This document shows positions 26,913 to 35,780 of a stretch of DNA of 64,000 nucleotides, piece after piece (within the stretch, counting starts at the first letter, position 1; every line of letters starts with the position of its first letter). Source of the stretch: Eubacteriales bacterium (GTDB taxonomy: Bacteria > Bacillota > Clostridia > Lachnospirales > Lachnospiraceae); the NCBI GenBank assembly GCA_030537935.1, contig JAUNUY010000001.1, positions 269,139 through 333,138 of the forward strand. Direction: 5' to 3'. Under the pieces are notes generated by a model. It did not search any database. It was not told the origin of the DNA and was given only the letters and a program-made list of their open reading frames with translations. Both the position numbers and the translations under genes were made by a program.

Positions 26913-27440
26913 ATGCTTGAAATTGAACGAAAATATTTAATTTTTGATATGCCGGACGAGGTTTCACGCATCGATGGACAAACCATTACGCAAGCCTATT
27001 TGAATAGAAAACCCGTCCTTCGCATCCGTCAATATGGAGCGCATTACTTTCTGACCTATAAGGGGCCCGGTCTGGCCGTACGTCAGGAGGTGGAGTTACG
27101 CATCACGCCGGCCATGTACGAGCGTCTGCTGCCCTTGGCCGGCGGACGAATCATCCGCAAGATACGCTATCGCATCCCTTACGGCACATATATGATTGAT
27201 TTGGACATCTTCCGGGACATGCCGACAGCTCTTTGTCTGGCGGAAATCGAGTTTCCCTCCACGACGGCCATGAACACCTGTTCAACCCCCGCATGGTTCG
27301 GACCGGATGTTACCGAAGACCCCTTCTTTCAAAATGTCAACCTCGCCCATACGGATGACGCATCTTTCATTGAAAAGCTCAGTGCATACGAGAAAGGATA
27401 CCGAAATGAACACGAAGGTACTTCAGACCCTGGAATTTGA
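26913..27440 (+). CDS. CYTH domain protein
   Basis: Triphosphate-tunnel fold enzyme. The signature ExExK is present at the very N terminus (LEIERKYLIFD). The barrel strands carry LRIRQYG, YFLTYKGPG, RQEVELRI, RKIRYRIPYG and IDLDIF, and LAEIEFPS provides the acidic metal ligands. Relatives are inorganic triphosphatases or thiamine-triphosphatases; the substrate is not certain. The ATG at 26913 has AGGAG 5 bases upstream and gives 175 residues. The 3' end overlaps mutS2 by 35 bases, indicating co-translation. Confidence 0.87.
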   Translation: MLEIERKYLIFDMPDEVSRIDGQTITQAYLNRKPVLRIRQYGAHYFLTYKGPGLAVRQEVELRITPAMYERLLPLAGGRIIRKIRYRIPYGTYMIDLDIFRDMPTALCLAEIEFPSTTAMNTCSTPAWFGPDVTEDPFFQNVNLAHTDDASFIEKLSAYEKGYRNEHEGTSDPGI

Positions 27441-29760
27441 TAAAATACGGCAACGTTTGGCCGAACGGACGGCTACGTTTCACGGGCGTCAACATGCCCT
27501 CACACTGACACCGTCCGACAATCCGGCGGAAATCGAACGCCGTCTGGATCTGACCTCTCAGGCAACCGACTTGCTCTATCACGACAGCGGACCGGTCATT
27601 CCGAGAACCGTCGCCGTCGATGAAGTCCTCGATCGCGCGGCCATCGGCGCAACGGCCGCCCCCCGGGAACTCTTGCAAATCCGTGCACTGGTTCAAGCCG
27701 TTCGGTCCCTGGATAAATTCGGGACGGCCATTACCTTGGACGTACCAGCCCTCCGTTCCGTATTTGAACGGCTCATACCGCTGCCGCAGTTGGCCGCCGT
27801 TCTCAAAGGTGTCCATGAAGACGGACTCTATGATGATGCGGACCCGAAGCTGGCGGATATACGACGACGAATCGTCCGTGCACAGGATAATCTGCGCGCC
27901 GGTCTTCAGGAAATCGTACAGAAAAAGGCGGCCTACCTTCAGGACGCCATTATTACCATGCGAAACGGACGTTATTGCATACCGGTTAAAAGTGAATATA
28001 AACAGCAGGTCCGCGGTATGGTCCATGACGCTTCCGCCTCCGGTTCCACCTTCTTCATAGAACCGATGGCAACCATTGAGCAGAATAATAAGATTGCCGC
28101 CCTCATGGCGGAAGAACATAACGAAGTCGTGCGTATTCTCACGGAGATGACCGCCATGGTCGCGGAAAATGAAGCCTTGCTGCGGGAAAACCAGGACGTC
28201 GTCGGAGAACTGGACTATATTTTCGCTGCAGCTGATTTATCCGTTCACATGGAAGCCTCCCGTCCCGTTCTGAGTACCGGCAATCGGATTCGCTTGAAAC
28301 AGGCCCGACATCCACTGCTTGATGCCCGGACGGTCGTGCCCATTGACCTTTACCTGGACGATCGGACACTTCAGCTCATTATCACCGGCCCGAATACCGG
28401 CGGTAAGACGGTTGCACTCAAAACCGTCGGCCTGTTTACGTTGATGACCCAGGCCGGACTACATATTCCGGCTGCCGACCGTTCGGAAATTACCGTCTAC
28501 AAGGAAATTTTTGCGGACATCGGTGATGAACAAAGCATCGAGCAAAGTCTCTCGACGTTTTCTTCCCATATGACCAATATCATCCGCATCCTACGCGCAG
28601 CCGATGAAAACGCCCTCGTCCTCTTTGACGAATTGGGGGCCGGCACGGATCCGGTGGAAGGTGCCGCCCTGGCTCAGGCCATCTTGGCCGACCTTCTCCA
28701 ACGCCGTGTGGCAACCTTTGCCACGACCCATTACAGTGAGATTAAATACTACGCTACGGCGACACCGGGCGTTGTCAACGCCTCCTGTGCCTTCGATGTC
28801 AAAACCCTACGACCGACCTATAAGCTGCATGTTGGCGTCGCCGGTAAATCCAACGCATTTGCCATTTCGGAACGACTCGGTCTCCCTAAGGATATCATCG
28901 AGGCGGCAAAGGCGGGTATGGAACATCGGGACGTCCAGGTGGAAAATGTCTTGGCACAATTGAGTGAAGAAAAAATCAGCGCACAGGCGAATCTGGACGA
29001 AAGCCGTCGCTTGAAGACGGACGCACAACGCCTATTTTCTGAAGCGGAACGACAACACACCGAACTGGCGGAGCGAAAAGAAAAAATCCTCGCCAAGGCA
29101 CGTCAAGAAGCTACCAAAGTTTTACAAGAAGCGAAACAGGTGGCCGACGAAACCATCCGGAACTTCCGAGACTACAAGAAACAATCCCCGGACCTGGCCG
29201 CTATGGAAAAACAACGAACCAAGGTCGGATCACAACTTAAAAAAATCCGGGGCGGTAAAAACATCACCCCCGTTCGCACGGGACCGGAACTCGACCCGGA
29301 AAAAATCGCCATTGGCGACCGGGTTTATATCAAAACCTACCGCAATGACGGTGTCGTCACGGCCAAGCCCGATAAGCGCGGAAACGTAGCCGTCCAAATG
29401 GGCATCATCAACCTGCATGTCCATTACACTGAATTGTCTCCGGGAAAAGAAGAACCGGAAACGGTACGCTATGTCCGATCGGGTGCCATCAGTCACTCCG
29501 CCGGAAGTGCGGCGCGGATTTCTCCGGAAATCAAACTCATCGGGATGCGTGCCGATGAAGCCATTGCCGCCCTTGAAAAATATATCGATGATGCGGTTCT
29601 CGCCAACTTGGATACCGTCCGTATCGTTCACGGTAAGGGCAGCGGACGACTCAGACGAGCCTGTCATGAATACCTGAAACGCCATCCCTCCGTTCGCAGT
29701 TATGACTTGGCGGAATACGGACAGGGTGATGCGGGTGTCACTGTTGCCGTATTAAAATAG
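27406..29760 (+). CDS. mutS2: MutS2 (ribosome-rescue / anti-recombination ATPase with Smr domain)
   Basis: MutS-family ATPase without mismatch-recognition domains. Core and clamp helices (about 1-300) are followed by Walker A GPNTGGKTVALKT, the STFSSHMTNI signature, and Walker B ALVLFDELGAGTDP. A long coiled coil (about 510-620) leads to a KOW-like segment, and the C-terminal Smr nuclease domain has VRIVHGKGSGRLR and the final YGQGDAGVTVAVLK. In Bacillus it splits collided ribosomes; elsewhere it limits recombination. I take the ATG at 27406 (MNTKVLQTLEFDKI) with AAAGG 8 bases upstream. The frame is open further upstream, but that part is antisense-like and not conserved. Confidence 0.95.
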   Translation: MNTKVLQTLEFDKIRQRLAERTATFHGRQHALTLTPSDNPAEIERRLDLTSQATDLLYHDSGPVIPRTVAVDEVLDRAAIGATAAPRELLQIRALVQAVRSLDKFGTAITLDVPALRSVFERLIPLPQLAAVLKGVHEDGLYDDADPKLADIRRRIVRAQDNLRAGLQEIVQKKAAYLQDAIITMRNGRYCIPVKSEYKQQVRGMVHDASASGSTFFIEPMATIEQNNKIAALMAEEHNEVVRILTEMTAMVAENEALLRENQDVVGELDYIFAAADLSVHMEASRPVLSTGNRIRLKQARHPLLDARTVVPIDLYLDDRTLQLIITGPNTGGKTVALKTVGLFTLMTQAGLHIPAADRSEITVYKEIFADIGDEQSIEQSLSTFSSHMTNIIRILRAADENALVLFDELGAGTDPVEGAALAQAILADLLQRRVATFATTHYSEIKYYATATPGVVNASCAFDVKTLRPTYKLHVGVAGKSNAFAISERLGLPKDIIEAAKAGMEHRDVQVENVLAQLSEEKISAQANLDESRRLKTDAQRLFSEAERQHTELAERKEKILAKARQEATKVLQEAKQVADETIRNFRDYKKQSPDLAAMEKQRTKVGSQLKKIRGGKNITPVRTGPELDPEKIAIGDRVYIKTYRNDGVVTAKPDKRGNVAVQMGIINLHVHYTELSPGKEEPETVRYVRSGAISHSAGSAARISPEIKLIGMRADEAIAALEKYIDDAVLANLDTVRIVHGKGSGRLRRACHEYLKRHPSVRSYDLAEYGQGDAGVTVAVLK

Positions 29761-29882
29761 GCCTTGCCCTCATCATTGCATGATTATGGGCCGGTGCCGC
29801 CACAATACGGATATTTCGTCAGCTGTTCTCCATAGTGGCGGTATCCCCTATGCAACGGCATGCTACAAAGAACGCATAAAAA

Positions 29883-29922
29883 TAACGACTCGTCCACCGG
29901 TTTTGCCGATGAACGAGTCGTT
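29883..29922. terminator. Bidirectional terminator between mutS2 and the sensor kinase
   Basis: AACGACTCGT / ACGAGTCGTT forms the outer stem and CCACCGG / CCGATG an imperfect inner stem. T runs follow the hairpin on the plus side and an A run precedes it on the minus side. It separates converging genes. Confidence 0.8.
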
Positions 29923-29923
29923 T

Positions 29924-31456
29924 TTATTTCGTTTCCAACTCCACGTAAAATTCAACGCCGTTGGAACGGTTTATACATCCGTATGGTAATTTTCTGATTT
30001 CCAAAATCGCTTTCACGATGGACAGACCGATGCCGTTCCCCCCGTAATCACGGGTACGGGCCTTATCCGCCTTATAAAACTTCTCCCAGATACGATCCTT
30101 GATTTCTCTAGGTATCGGCTCGCCCGAATTGAACACGCCTACGCGTACGCGCTGCTCCTTCGGCTTCATCTTGAAATTGATTTCAACCTTCTTGTGCTCA
30201 TCCACATGATTGAGTGCATTGGAAATGAAATTCCGGAACACCGTTTCCAACTTCCACGGGTCGGACCAAATCATAATCGGGTCGCCTTCATGCAAGATGC
30301 GTATCGTCACATCTTTCTTTTGCGCCACGATACGGAAAGACTCTGCAATGTTCGTTACAAAGTCCACAATATCAAACCGCTCCGGCTGCATCTCATTCTC
30401 ACCGAACTCCAGCTCCGTCAGCATCAGTAAGTTCTGCACCATCTTGTTCATGCGGTTCGCCTCATCCGTTATAACGTCACAATACTGATTCCGTTCTTCC
30501 GGTGAGGTATCGTTAATCCCCATCTTCAGCCCTTCGGCATACCCCATAATCAACGCAATGGGTGTCTTCAACTCATGGCTGACATTGGAAATGAACTCTT
30601 TCCGCATATCATCCATTTCTTCTCGCTTATGCAAGGTCCGCTTGAGTTTGACATTCTTCTGCTTCAATTCGGAGATGAATTCCTTCATCTTTTCACTCAT
30701 GTGATTGACGCTGTAACCGAGTTCGTTGATTTCCCGATAGGAATCCTCCTCGTACCTCACGTCAAAATTCATCTCCGCCATCTCCCGTGTCACCTTATTC
30801 AAACGCCGTATGGGCCGAGCAAAGCGATCGGAAAAGTAGATGGCAATGCCGGCGGAAATGATACCGAATAATGCACCGAGAATCAAGATGAACTGCGTCG
30901 ATGTCTGTACCGTCTTTTCAATATCATCAATGGTGACCATAATCATGAAGGTCGTATCATCATCCAGACGTCCCCATAGCTCGTAGAGGTTTTTATAATG
31001 GTCATAACTGATATTTTCACGGGAAACTTGTAATACCGCATCCCCGTACATCCGCTCAATCGTTCGCTCCGGCAGCGCTACGCCGCTGAGATAATTTCGC
31101 AGTTTAAAATTCATATACTGCTGATTCTCCGCACCCGCCGTCAATGAAAAACCGGAACCGAAGGGATCCTCGTAATTTATGATAATGGAACAATTCTGAT
31201 TTCTTGCAATATTACCAATCAGATAATCATACTCCGAACGCTTTTGCAAGATGGAACTGTTCGGCTCATTCGCCACGGCCCGTAACTTTTCATGGCTGTC
31301 TTCAAACATCTCCCGCGTCTTAAACAGGTAATACTTATCTTGAAAAACCCAGTTTATCAGCGCAGTCAAGCCGATGGAGAAGAACACGAGAAAGAGCATC
31401 ATGGTACTCAGTTTCCGTTGAACGGATACGGGCTCCCGGGTCCGTTTTGCACGCAT
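29924..31456 (-). CDS. Membrane sensor histidine kinase
   Basis: A 510-residue kinase of the PhoR/ResE/WalK layout. TM1 (about 17-36), an outside sensor region of about 150 residues, and TM2 (about 186-207) are followed by a HAMP domain (RFARPIRRLNKVTREMAEM). The DHp helix carries phospho-acceptor His294 in SNVSHELKTPIALI. The HATPase domain has the N box (NFISNALNHVDEH) and G boxes (DKARTRDYGGNGIGLSIVKAI). No PAS domain is obvious. It overlaps the response regulator gene by one base, so the pair is coupled. The signal is unknown. Confidence 0.92.
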   Translation of the reverse strand: MRAKRTREPVSVQRKLSTMMLFLVFFSIGLTALINWVFQDKYYLFKTREMFEDSHEKLRAVANEPNSSILQKRSEYDYLIGNIARNQNCSIIINYEDPFGSGFSLTAGAENQQYMNFKLRNYLSGVALPERTIERMYGDAVLQVSRENISYDHYKNLYELWGRLDDDTTFMIMVTIDDIEKTVQTSTQFILILGALFGIISAGIAIYFSDRFARPIRRLNKVTREMAEMNFDVRYEEDSYREINELGYSVNHMSEKMKEFISELKQKNVKLKRTLHKREEMDDMRKEFISNVSHELKTPIALIMGYAEGLKMGINDTSPEERNQYCDVITDEANRMNKMVQNLLMLTELEFGENEMQPERFDIVDFVTNIAESFRIVAQKKDVTIRILHEGDPIMIWSDPWKLETVFRNFISNALNHVDEHKKVEINFKMKPKEQRVRVGVFNSGEPIPREIKDRIWEKFYKADKARTRDYGGNGIGLSIVKAILEIRKLPYGCINRSNGVEFYVELETK

Positions 31457-32133
31457 TAATCGACCTCAAATTTATAGCCCATGCCCCAGATGGTTTGAAT
31501 GTACTTTCCTTTTTCCGCCAACTTACTCCGCAGCTTCTTCACATGCGTATCGATGGTCCGGGCATCCCCGTAATAATCATAATTCCACACGTTATTCAGT
31601 ATCTTCTCACGTGAAAGTGCAACACCCTCATTCTCCAGGAAGAATTGCAATAATTCAAATTCCTTGAAACTCAGGACAATCAACTCGTCATCCACTTTCA
31701 CGGTATGTGCCCGCTTATCCATCTCGATGCCGCCGGTACTGATTACATTGACGGCGTTCAACCCCTTGGTCCGCTTTAAAATGGATTCCACGCGAGCCAG
31801 AAGAATCTTGGGACTGAAAGGCTTGGTGATAAACTCGTCCACGCCCAGCTCGAACCCGAGTAATTCGTCCGACTCTTCACTCTTAGCCGTCAACATGATA
31901 ATCGGAACATCCGACGTCTTCCGAATTTCCCGACATACTTCCCAACCGTCCAGCTTGGGCATCATGATATCCAAAAGAATACAATCAATGGCATTGGGTC
32001 CGCGGAAAATTTCCAACGCCTCCATGCCGTCACCGGCTTCATACACGATGCAACCTTCTTTGGTCAAAAAATCCTTCAGCAACTTCCTCATTCTGCTTTC
32101 GTCATCCACGACTAAAATTTTGTAATCATTCAT
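31456..32133 (-). CDS. OmpR/PhoB-family response regulator
   Basis: Partner of the downstream kinase. In the receiver domain (about 1-120) Asp55 (CILLDIMMPKLDG) is the phospho-acceptor, with Asp10/Asp11, the Thr of MLTAKSE and the Lys of FITKPFS as switch residues. The winged-helix DNA-binding domain (about 130-225) ends with RTIDTHVKKLRSKLAEKGKY and TIWGMGYKFE, typical of OmpR/PhoP regulators that bind direct repeats. Such repeats are visible at the operon promoter (see 33013-33057), so self-control is plausible. Confidence 0.93.
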   Translation of the reverse strand: MNDYKILVVDDESRMRKLLKDFLTKEGCIVYEAGDGMEALEIFRGPNAIDCILLDIMMPKLDGWEVCREIRKTSDVPIIMLTAKSEESDELLGFELGVDEFITKPFSPKILLARVESILKRTKGLNAVNVISTGGIEMDKRAHTVKVDDELIVLSFKEFELLQFFLENEGVALSREKILNNVWNYDYYGDARTIDTHVKKLRSKLAEKGKYIQTIWGMGYKFEVD

Positions 32134-32142
32134 GTCATCCTC

Positions 32143-32901
32143 CTATTTCGCCGTACCGGTTTCAATCCGGTCAATAACCACCGGCGTCTTCGGTATGCCG
32201 GCCGCCTGATCTTTCATCTCCGTTTCGGAAATCTTCCTCACCACGTCCATTCCCTCATAAACCTGGCCGAAGACCGTATGTTTTTTGAAGAGATGCGGGG
32301 TGCCGCCGTGCTCCTTATATAAATCAATGACTTCCGGATATACGCCGTCACGATTCATCGCGCTTTCAACAGCCTTTTGATAAGGTGCGTCGACAATAAA
32401 GAACTGACTCCCGTTCGTATTCGGTCCCGCATTGGCCATGGCCAATGCACCGCTGTAAGGAAACGGCGTGGGCACTTCTTTTGGAAATTCATCTTCGAAA
32501 CTCTTACCCCAAATACTCTCGCCGCCGGTACCGTTACCGCTCGGATCGCCGCCCTGAATCATAAAGTCTTTGATGATGCGGTGAAATGTTAAACCGTTAT
32601 AATACCCCTTTTCCGCATGCGTCAAAAAGTTCTCTACGGCTTTCGGCGCAACATCTTCAAAGAAACGCACCTTTATGTCACCGAAATCACGTACATGAAT
32701 AATGGCAATTTTATCACCGGACTTCGGTGCATCAAACTGCGCTGCCAATGCAGCCTTGTCAATCTTTACCGACTTTCCTTCCGTCGACTTTTCCATCTCC
32801 GTTTTCGGCGCCTTATCGGTCACCTTATCCGCATCCTTTCCGCATCCGGCAAACAGCAATCCCGTTGCCATTGCGAGGATGCCGATTTGTTTCAGTCTCA
32901 T
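32143..32901 (-). CDS. Cyclophilin-type peptidyl-prolyl isomerase lipoprotein
   Basis: Extracytoplasmic prolyl isomerase anchored by lipid. The signal peptide ends in the lipobox LLFAGC, with Cys20 as the lipidation site, followed by a charged linker. The cyclophilin domain (about 60-250) shows [41 protein letters not shown] and [14 protein letters not shown]. The catalytic Arg of FHRII is present; the Trp of the cyclosporin site is not evident. It is the first gene of the operon with the two-component pair, suggesting that folding of exported proteins and envelope sensing are linked. Confidence 0.92.
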   Translation of the reverse strand: MRLKQIGILAMATGLLFAGCGKDADKVTDKAPKTEMEKSTEGKSVKIDKAALAAQFDAPKSGDKIAIIHVRDFGDIKVRFFEDVAPKAVENFLTHAEKGYYNGLTFHRIIKDFMIQGGDPSGNGTGGESIWGKSFEDEFPKEVPTPFPYSGALAMANAGPNTNGSQFFIVDAPYQKAVESAMNRDGVYPEVIDLYKEHGGTPHLFKKHTVFGQVYEGMDVVRKISETEMKDQAAGIPKTPVVIDRIETGTAK

Positions 32902-33012
32902 ATCATTCTCCTCTCCGAACTGCCGCTATCTCGGCCGTCCCATCTTCCACCATCGACACGTGCCTCGGATGACAACCCGTTTGTCAGTCACGGTCGACGA
33001 ACAGTCCCCTTC

Positions 33013-33057
33013 ATAATATCACAGTTTTGTGAACGTTTCCACGGGAATATGTGAACG
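33013..33057 (-). promoter_or_regulatory. Promoter with OmpR-type direct repeats for the ppi-regulator-kinase operon
   Basis: On the minus strand an extended -10 (TGATATTAT, box 33013-33018) has no good -35. Instead CGTTCACA occurs twice, 22 bases apart (33028-33035 and 33050-33057 as TGTGAACG on the plus strand). The TTCACA cores resemble the TT(A/C)ACA half-sites of PhoP-type regulators and lie about 20-50 bases upstream of the expected start. An overlapping inverted repeat TCACA-N4-TGTGA covers 33019-33032. Confidence 0.5.
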
Positions 33058-33123
33058 ATTTTCAAAACGTCCGCCTTTCAGTGCTTCTTTATATCCTCAA
33101 CGATGAATCGCCCTTCCGAACGG

Positions 33124-33152
33124 TTGAATTTTTCTCAAAAAAAGGATAAACT
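33124..33152 (+). promoter_or_regulatory. Promoter of the MATE-yjjP-yjjB operon
   Basis: TTGAAT and TAAACT with a 17-base spacer lie 31 bases upstream of the GTG start. Confidence 0.7.
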
Positions 33153-33183
33153 ACAGTATCGGAAATTTTAAAAGGAGAACAAC

Positions 33184-34575
33184 GTGAAAAAGGAATCTGC
33201 AAATCCATTGGGTACCTTACCGGTAAATACATTATTACGTCAATTTACGGTCCCGGCCGTCATATCGATGGTCGTGACTGCCGTCTACAATATCGTCGAC
33301 CAGATTTTCATCGGCCACGGCATCGGTCCGGCGGCAAATGCCTCCACGACCGTTGCCTTTCCGCTGGTCATCAGTATCATGGCCGTTGCCTTGCTGTTCG
33401 GTATCGGCAGCGCAATTTTCATCGGTACGAGACTCGGCGAGGGACGACACGATTTGGCGGAGAAGGCATTACAAAGCGTCACGGGCGTGCTGATCGTCCT
33501 GTCCGCTATCATCACGGTTGCCGGTCTGATTTTCATCGAACCCGTCGTCCGTTTTTTCGGCGCTGATGAACAGATTCTGACCTACAGCATACAATATACA
33601 TCCGTCATCCTTTGCGGCTCCCTCTTCAATATGATGACCATTGTTTTGGATAAGATTCTGCGGGTGGACGGGGCGCCCAAGGTGGCCATGTTCTCCATCA
33701 TGGCGGGCGTCTCCATCAATACCGTCTTGGACCCGCTGTTCATCTTCGTCTTTCAAATGGGCGTTTCGGGTGCGGCACTTGCGACCATTTTCTCGCAATT
33801 TATCTCCGCCGCCTGCATGTTCGTCTATTTACAAAAAAAAGGCAGCCTTCATGTCCGGTTGCGCGGTCTGTTTCGCCCGGACTTCGACACGGTGCGAAAA
33901 GTTGCCTATCTCGGTCTCAGCTCCTTTATCTTACAAATCGGTGCGCTCATCGTTCAGGTCGTCATGAATCGTTCCCTTATGTATTACGGCGCCTTAACGC
34001 CCGAGGTGGGCGGTGTCATCGCTTTGGCGGGGATGGGTGTCATCATGAAGTTCTACATCGTCATCATCTCCGTCTGTGTCGGTATCGGCGTGGGTGCACA
34101 GCCGATCATCTCGTTTAATAACGGGGCGCGTCGCTATGACAGGGTTCGGGAAACCATTCGAAAAACGATATTTCTTACGACCGTTGTCACTTTTACGGGA
34201 TGGCTTTTGGTCGAAACGGTCCCGGGACTGGTCATCCGTCTGTTCGATAACCGGGCGGGTGTTTTCTATCTTTTCAGTAAACGGGCGATACGGATATTTC
34301 TGGCGATGGCATTCACCGTCGGACCGCAAATCGCCTGTAGCCAATACTATCAGGCGATGGGCAAACCGTTGATTTCGGCCTTCCTCTCCGTTTTGCGGCA
34401 AATCCTCGTCCTATTGCCCGCCATCCTCATCCTGCCGTTGATTTTCGGATTGGACGGCATTCTTTTCAGTGGGCCTCTGTCTGAAATGGTTTCCGGTACG
34501 GTATGTTTCCTCCTCTTTCGGAAAGAATGGAAACAGTTAAATGAACGGATACGGAATAATGAACAAGAAATTTGA
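33184..34575 (+). CDS. MATE family efflux transporter
   Basis: A 463-residue cation/drug antiporter of the MATE superfamily. It has twelve predicted helices in two homologous halves, starting LLRQFTVPAVISMVVTAVYNIVDQIFIGHGIGP, the standard MATE N-terminal motif. The second half begins near residue 230 (AYLGLSSFILQIGALIVQVVMNRSLMYYG). The segment GVGAQPIISFNNGARRYDRV is typical of the NorM/MepA branch. It starts with GTG at 33184 with AAAAGGAG 7 bases upstream. The substrate is unknown. Its end overlaps the next gene. Confidence 0.92.
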   Translation: MKKESANPLGTLPVNTLLRQFTVPAVISMVVTAVYNIVDQIFIGHGIGPAANASTTVAFPLVISIMAVALLFGIGSAIFIGTRLGEGRHDLAEKALQSVTGVLIVLSAIITVAGLIFIEPVVRFFGADEQILTYSIQYTSVILCGSLFNMMTIVLDKILRVDGAPKVAMFSIMAGVSINTVLDPLFIFVFQMGVSGAALATIFSQFISAACMFVYLQKKGSLHVRLRGLFRPDFDTVRKVAYLGLSSFILQIGALIVQVVMNRSLMYYGALTPEVGGVIALAGMGVIMKFYIVIISVCVGIGVGAQPIISFNNGARRYDRVRETIRKTIFLTTVVTFTGWLLVETVPGLVIRLFDNRAGVFYLFSKRAIRIFLAMAFTVGPQIACSQYYQAMGKPLISAFLSVLRQILVLLPAILILPLIFGLDGILFSGPLSEMVSGTVCFLLFRKEWKQLNERIRNNEQEI

Positions 34576-35308
34576 ACGAATTTTTAACCTGGTGGTCGGG
34601 ATGGGGGAAATCCTCATCGAATGTGATGCGGAAATTTTACGCGTCATCGATACCATGAACTTCAGTGCGGAGGCATTGGGCATTGATGAGCTGGACACCT
34701 TTATCATCACCAACGGTATTTTCGTCACGGCACGTATGGACGGAGAAACGCTGGCCAAGACAAAGCAAATACGGACGCATGAGGCGAATCTCGGAAAGAT
34801 TGATGCCGTCAATGCCCTCTCCCGAGATATCGTAGCGGGAAAAACCGAGTTGGCGGAGGCGGAGCGCCGTTTAAAAGACATTTCACAGATGAATGTCTGG
34901 CCCGCCGCCCTGCGTTACCTTGGGGCGGCAATCGGTTGCGGTGCATTGACCGTCATCTACGAGGGCACTTATCGGGATGCCTTGGCTTCCTTTTTCATCG
35001 CCATGGGCATCCGCCTGCTGTTGAGTATCGCCGGGAAACGCCAGATTAATCGTGTCATCGTCAATCTGTTCGCCAGTATTCTCATATCCTTGGCTGCGAG
35101 AACCTGTACCTTCGCCGGTCTGGCGGATAATACGGATAAAATCATCATCGGCAGTATCATGCTTTTGGTGCCGGGTATCCTCTTGACCAACGGTATTCGG
35201 GATATCACCAACAACGACTACCTTTCCGGAATCATTCGTGTTATTGAAGCCATCTTGATTGCCTCATCCATTGCCGTGGGTGTGGGCATGGTCTTTTTAT
35301 TTTTCTAG
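34559..35308 (+). CDS. Threonine/serine exporter-like protein, large subunit (YjjP/ThrE N-terminal)
   Basis: A 250-residue protein of the YjjP family (DUF1212). The cytosolic N-terminal domain begins with an amphipathic GMGEILIECDAEILRVIDTM segment and contains the ITNGIFVTAR strand. About four to five membrane helices follow after residue 110 (ALRYLGAAIGCGALTVI, IAMGIRLLLSIAG, ...GIIRVIEAILIASSIAVGVGMVFLFF). With YjjB it forms a split ThrE-type amino acid exporter. The ATG at 34559 is preferred by family start; one six codons earlier is also open. It overlaps the MATE gene by 17 bases. Confidence 0.85.
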   Translation: MNKKFERIFNLVVGMGEILIECDAEILRVIDTMNFSAEALGIDELDTFIITNGIFVTARMDGETLAKTKQIRTHEANLGKIDAVNALSRDIVAGKTELAEAERRLKDISQMNVWPAALRYLGAAIGCGALTVIYEGTYRDALASFFIAMGIRLLLSIAGKRQINRVIVNLFASILISLAARTCTFAGLADNTDKIIIGSIMLLVPGILLTNGIRDITNNDYLSGIIRVIEAILIASSIAVGVGMVFLFF

Positions 35309-35318
35309 GAGGTCCCTC

Positions 35319-35744
35319 ATGCAAGACTTTCTTTTCGCGTTGGTCGGTACCATCGGTTTTGCCATCCTCTTTGAAGTACGCCGTAAAAATATTTTTTTCT
35401 GCGGTCTCAGCGGTGCCGTCGGATGGGTGACCTTTATGTTTTTGACCCCCTATACGGGTCTCTTCGTTTCGGTCTTTCTCGCCGCCGCAATCATCGTCAT
35501 TCTGGCACGTCTCTTTGCAAGAATCCTTAGGGCACCGGCCCCCATCTTCTATATCCCGGGTATCTTTCCCATTGTACCGGGTGCCGGCATCTATAATACG
35601 GCCTATGCCGTTGTCATGAATGATTTTCCGGCAGCGCGCAGTTACGGGATGTTGACCCTGAAGACATCCTGTGCCATCGTACTGGGTATCGCCCTGGTTT
35701 CACTCTTTCCTTACACATTCAAAAAGAATCGCCGAACGGAATAA
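35319..35744 (+). CDS. Threonine/serine exporter-like protein, small subunit (YjjB family)
   Basis: A 141-residue membrane protein (DUF3815) with four hydrophobic segments. It includes the conserved APIFYIPGIFPIVPGAGIYNTAYAVV region that matches the C-terminal part of ThrE. The ATG at 35319 has AGGAGG 6 bases upstream and begins MQDFLFALVGTIGFAILFEV. It pairs with the preceding YjjP-like gene; the amino acid exported is not known from sequence. Confidence 0.87.
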   Translation: MQDFLFALVGTIGFAILFEVRRKNIFFCGLSGAVGWVTFMFLTPYTGLFVSVFLAAAIIVILARLFARILRAPAPIFYIPGIFPIVPGAGIYNTAYAVVMNDFPAARSYGMLTLKTSCAIVLGIALVSLFPYTFKKNRRTE

Positions 35745-35776
35745 ACGGGTTCGTACCGAAGGGTACGAACCCGTTT
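35743..35776. terminator. Bidirectional terminator between yjjB and fbp
   Basis: A perfect 15-base-pair stem (AAACGGGTTCGTACC and complement, 4-base loop) ends in TTTATTTTT on the plus strand. It overlaps the yjjB stop and lies just before the fbp stop. Confidence 0.9.
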
Positions 35777-35780
35777 ATTT

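Noticed and set aside
26726-26986. N-terminal extension of the DJ-1 family protein
   Set aside because: The upstream codons cover the divergent promoter and the start of the CYTH gene, and the ATG at 26725 has a strong ribosome-binding site.
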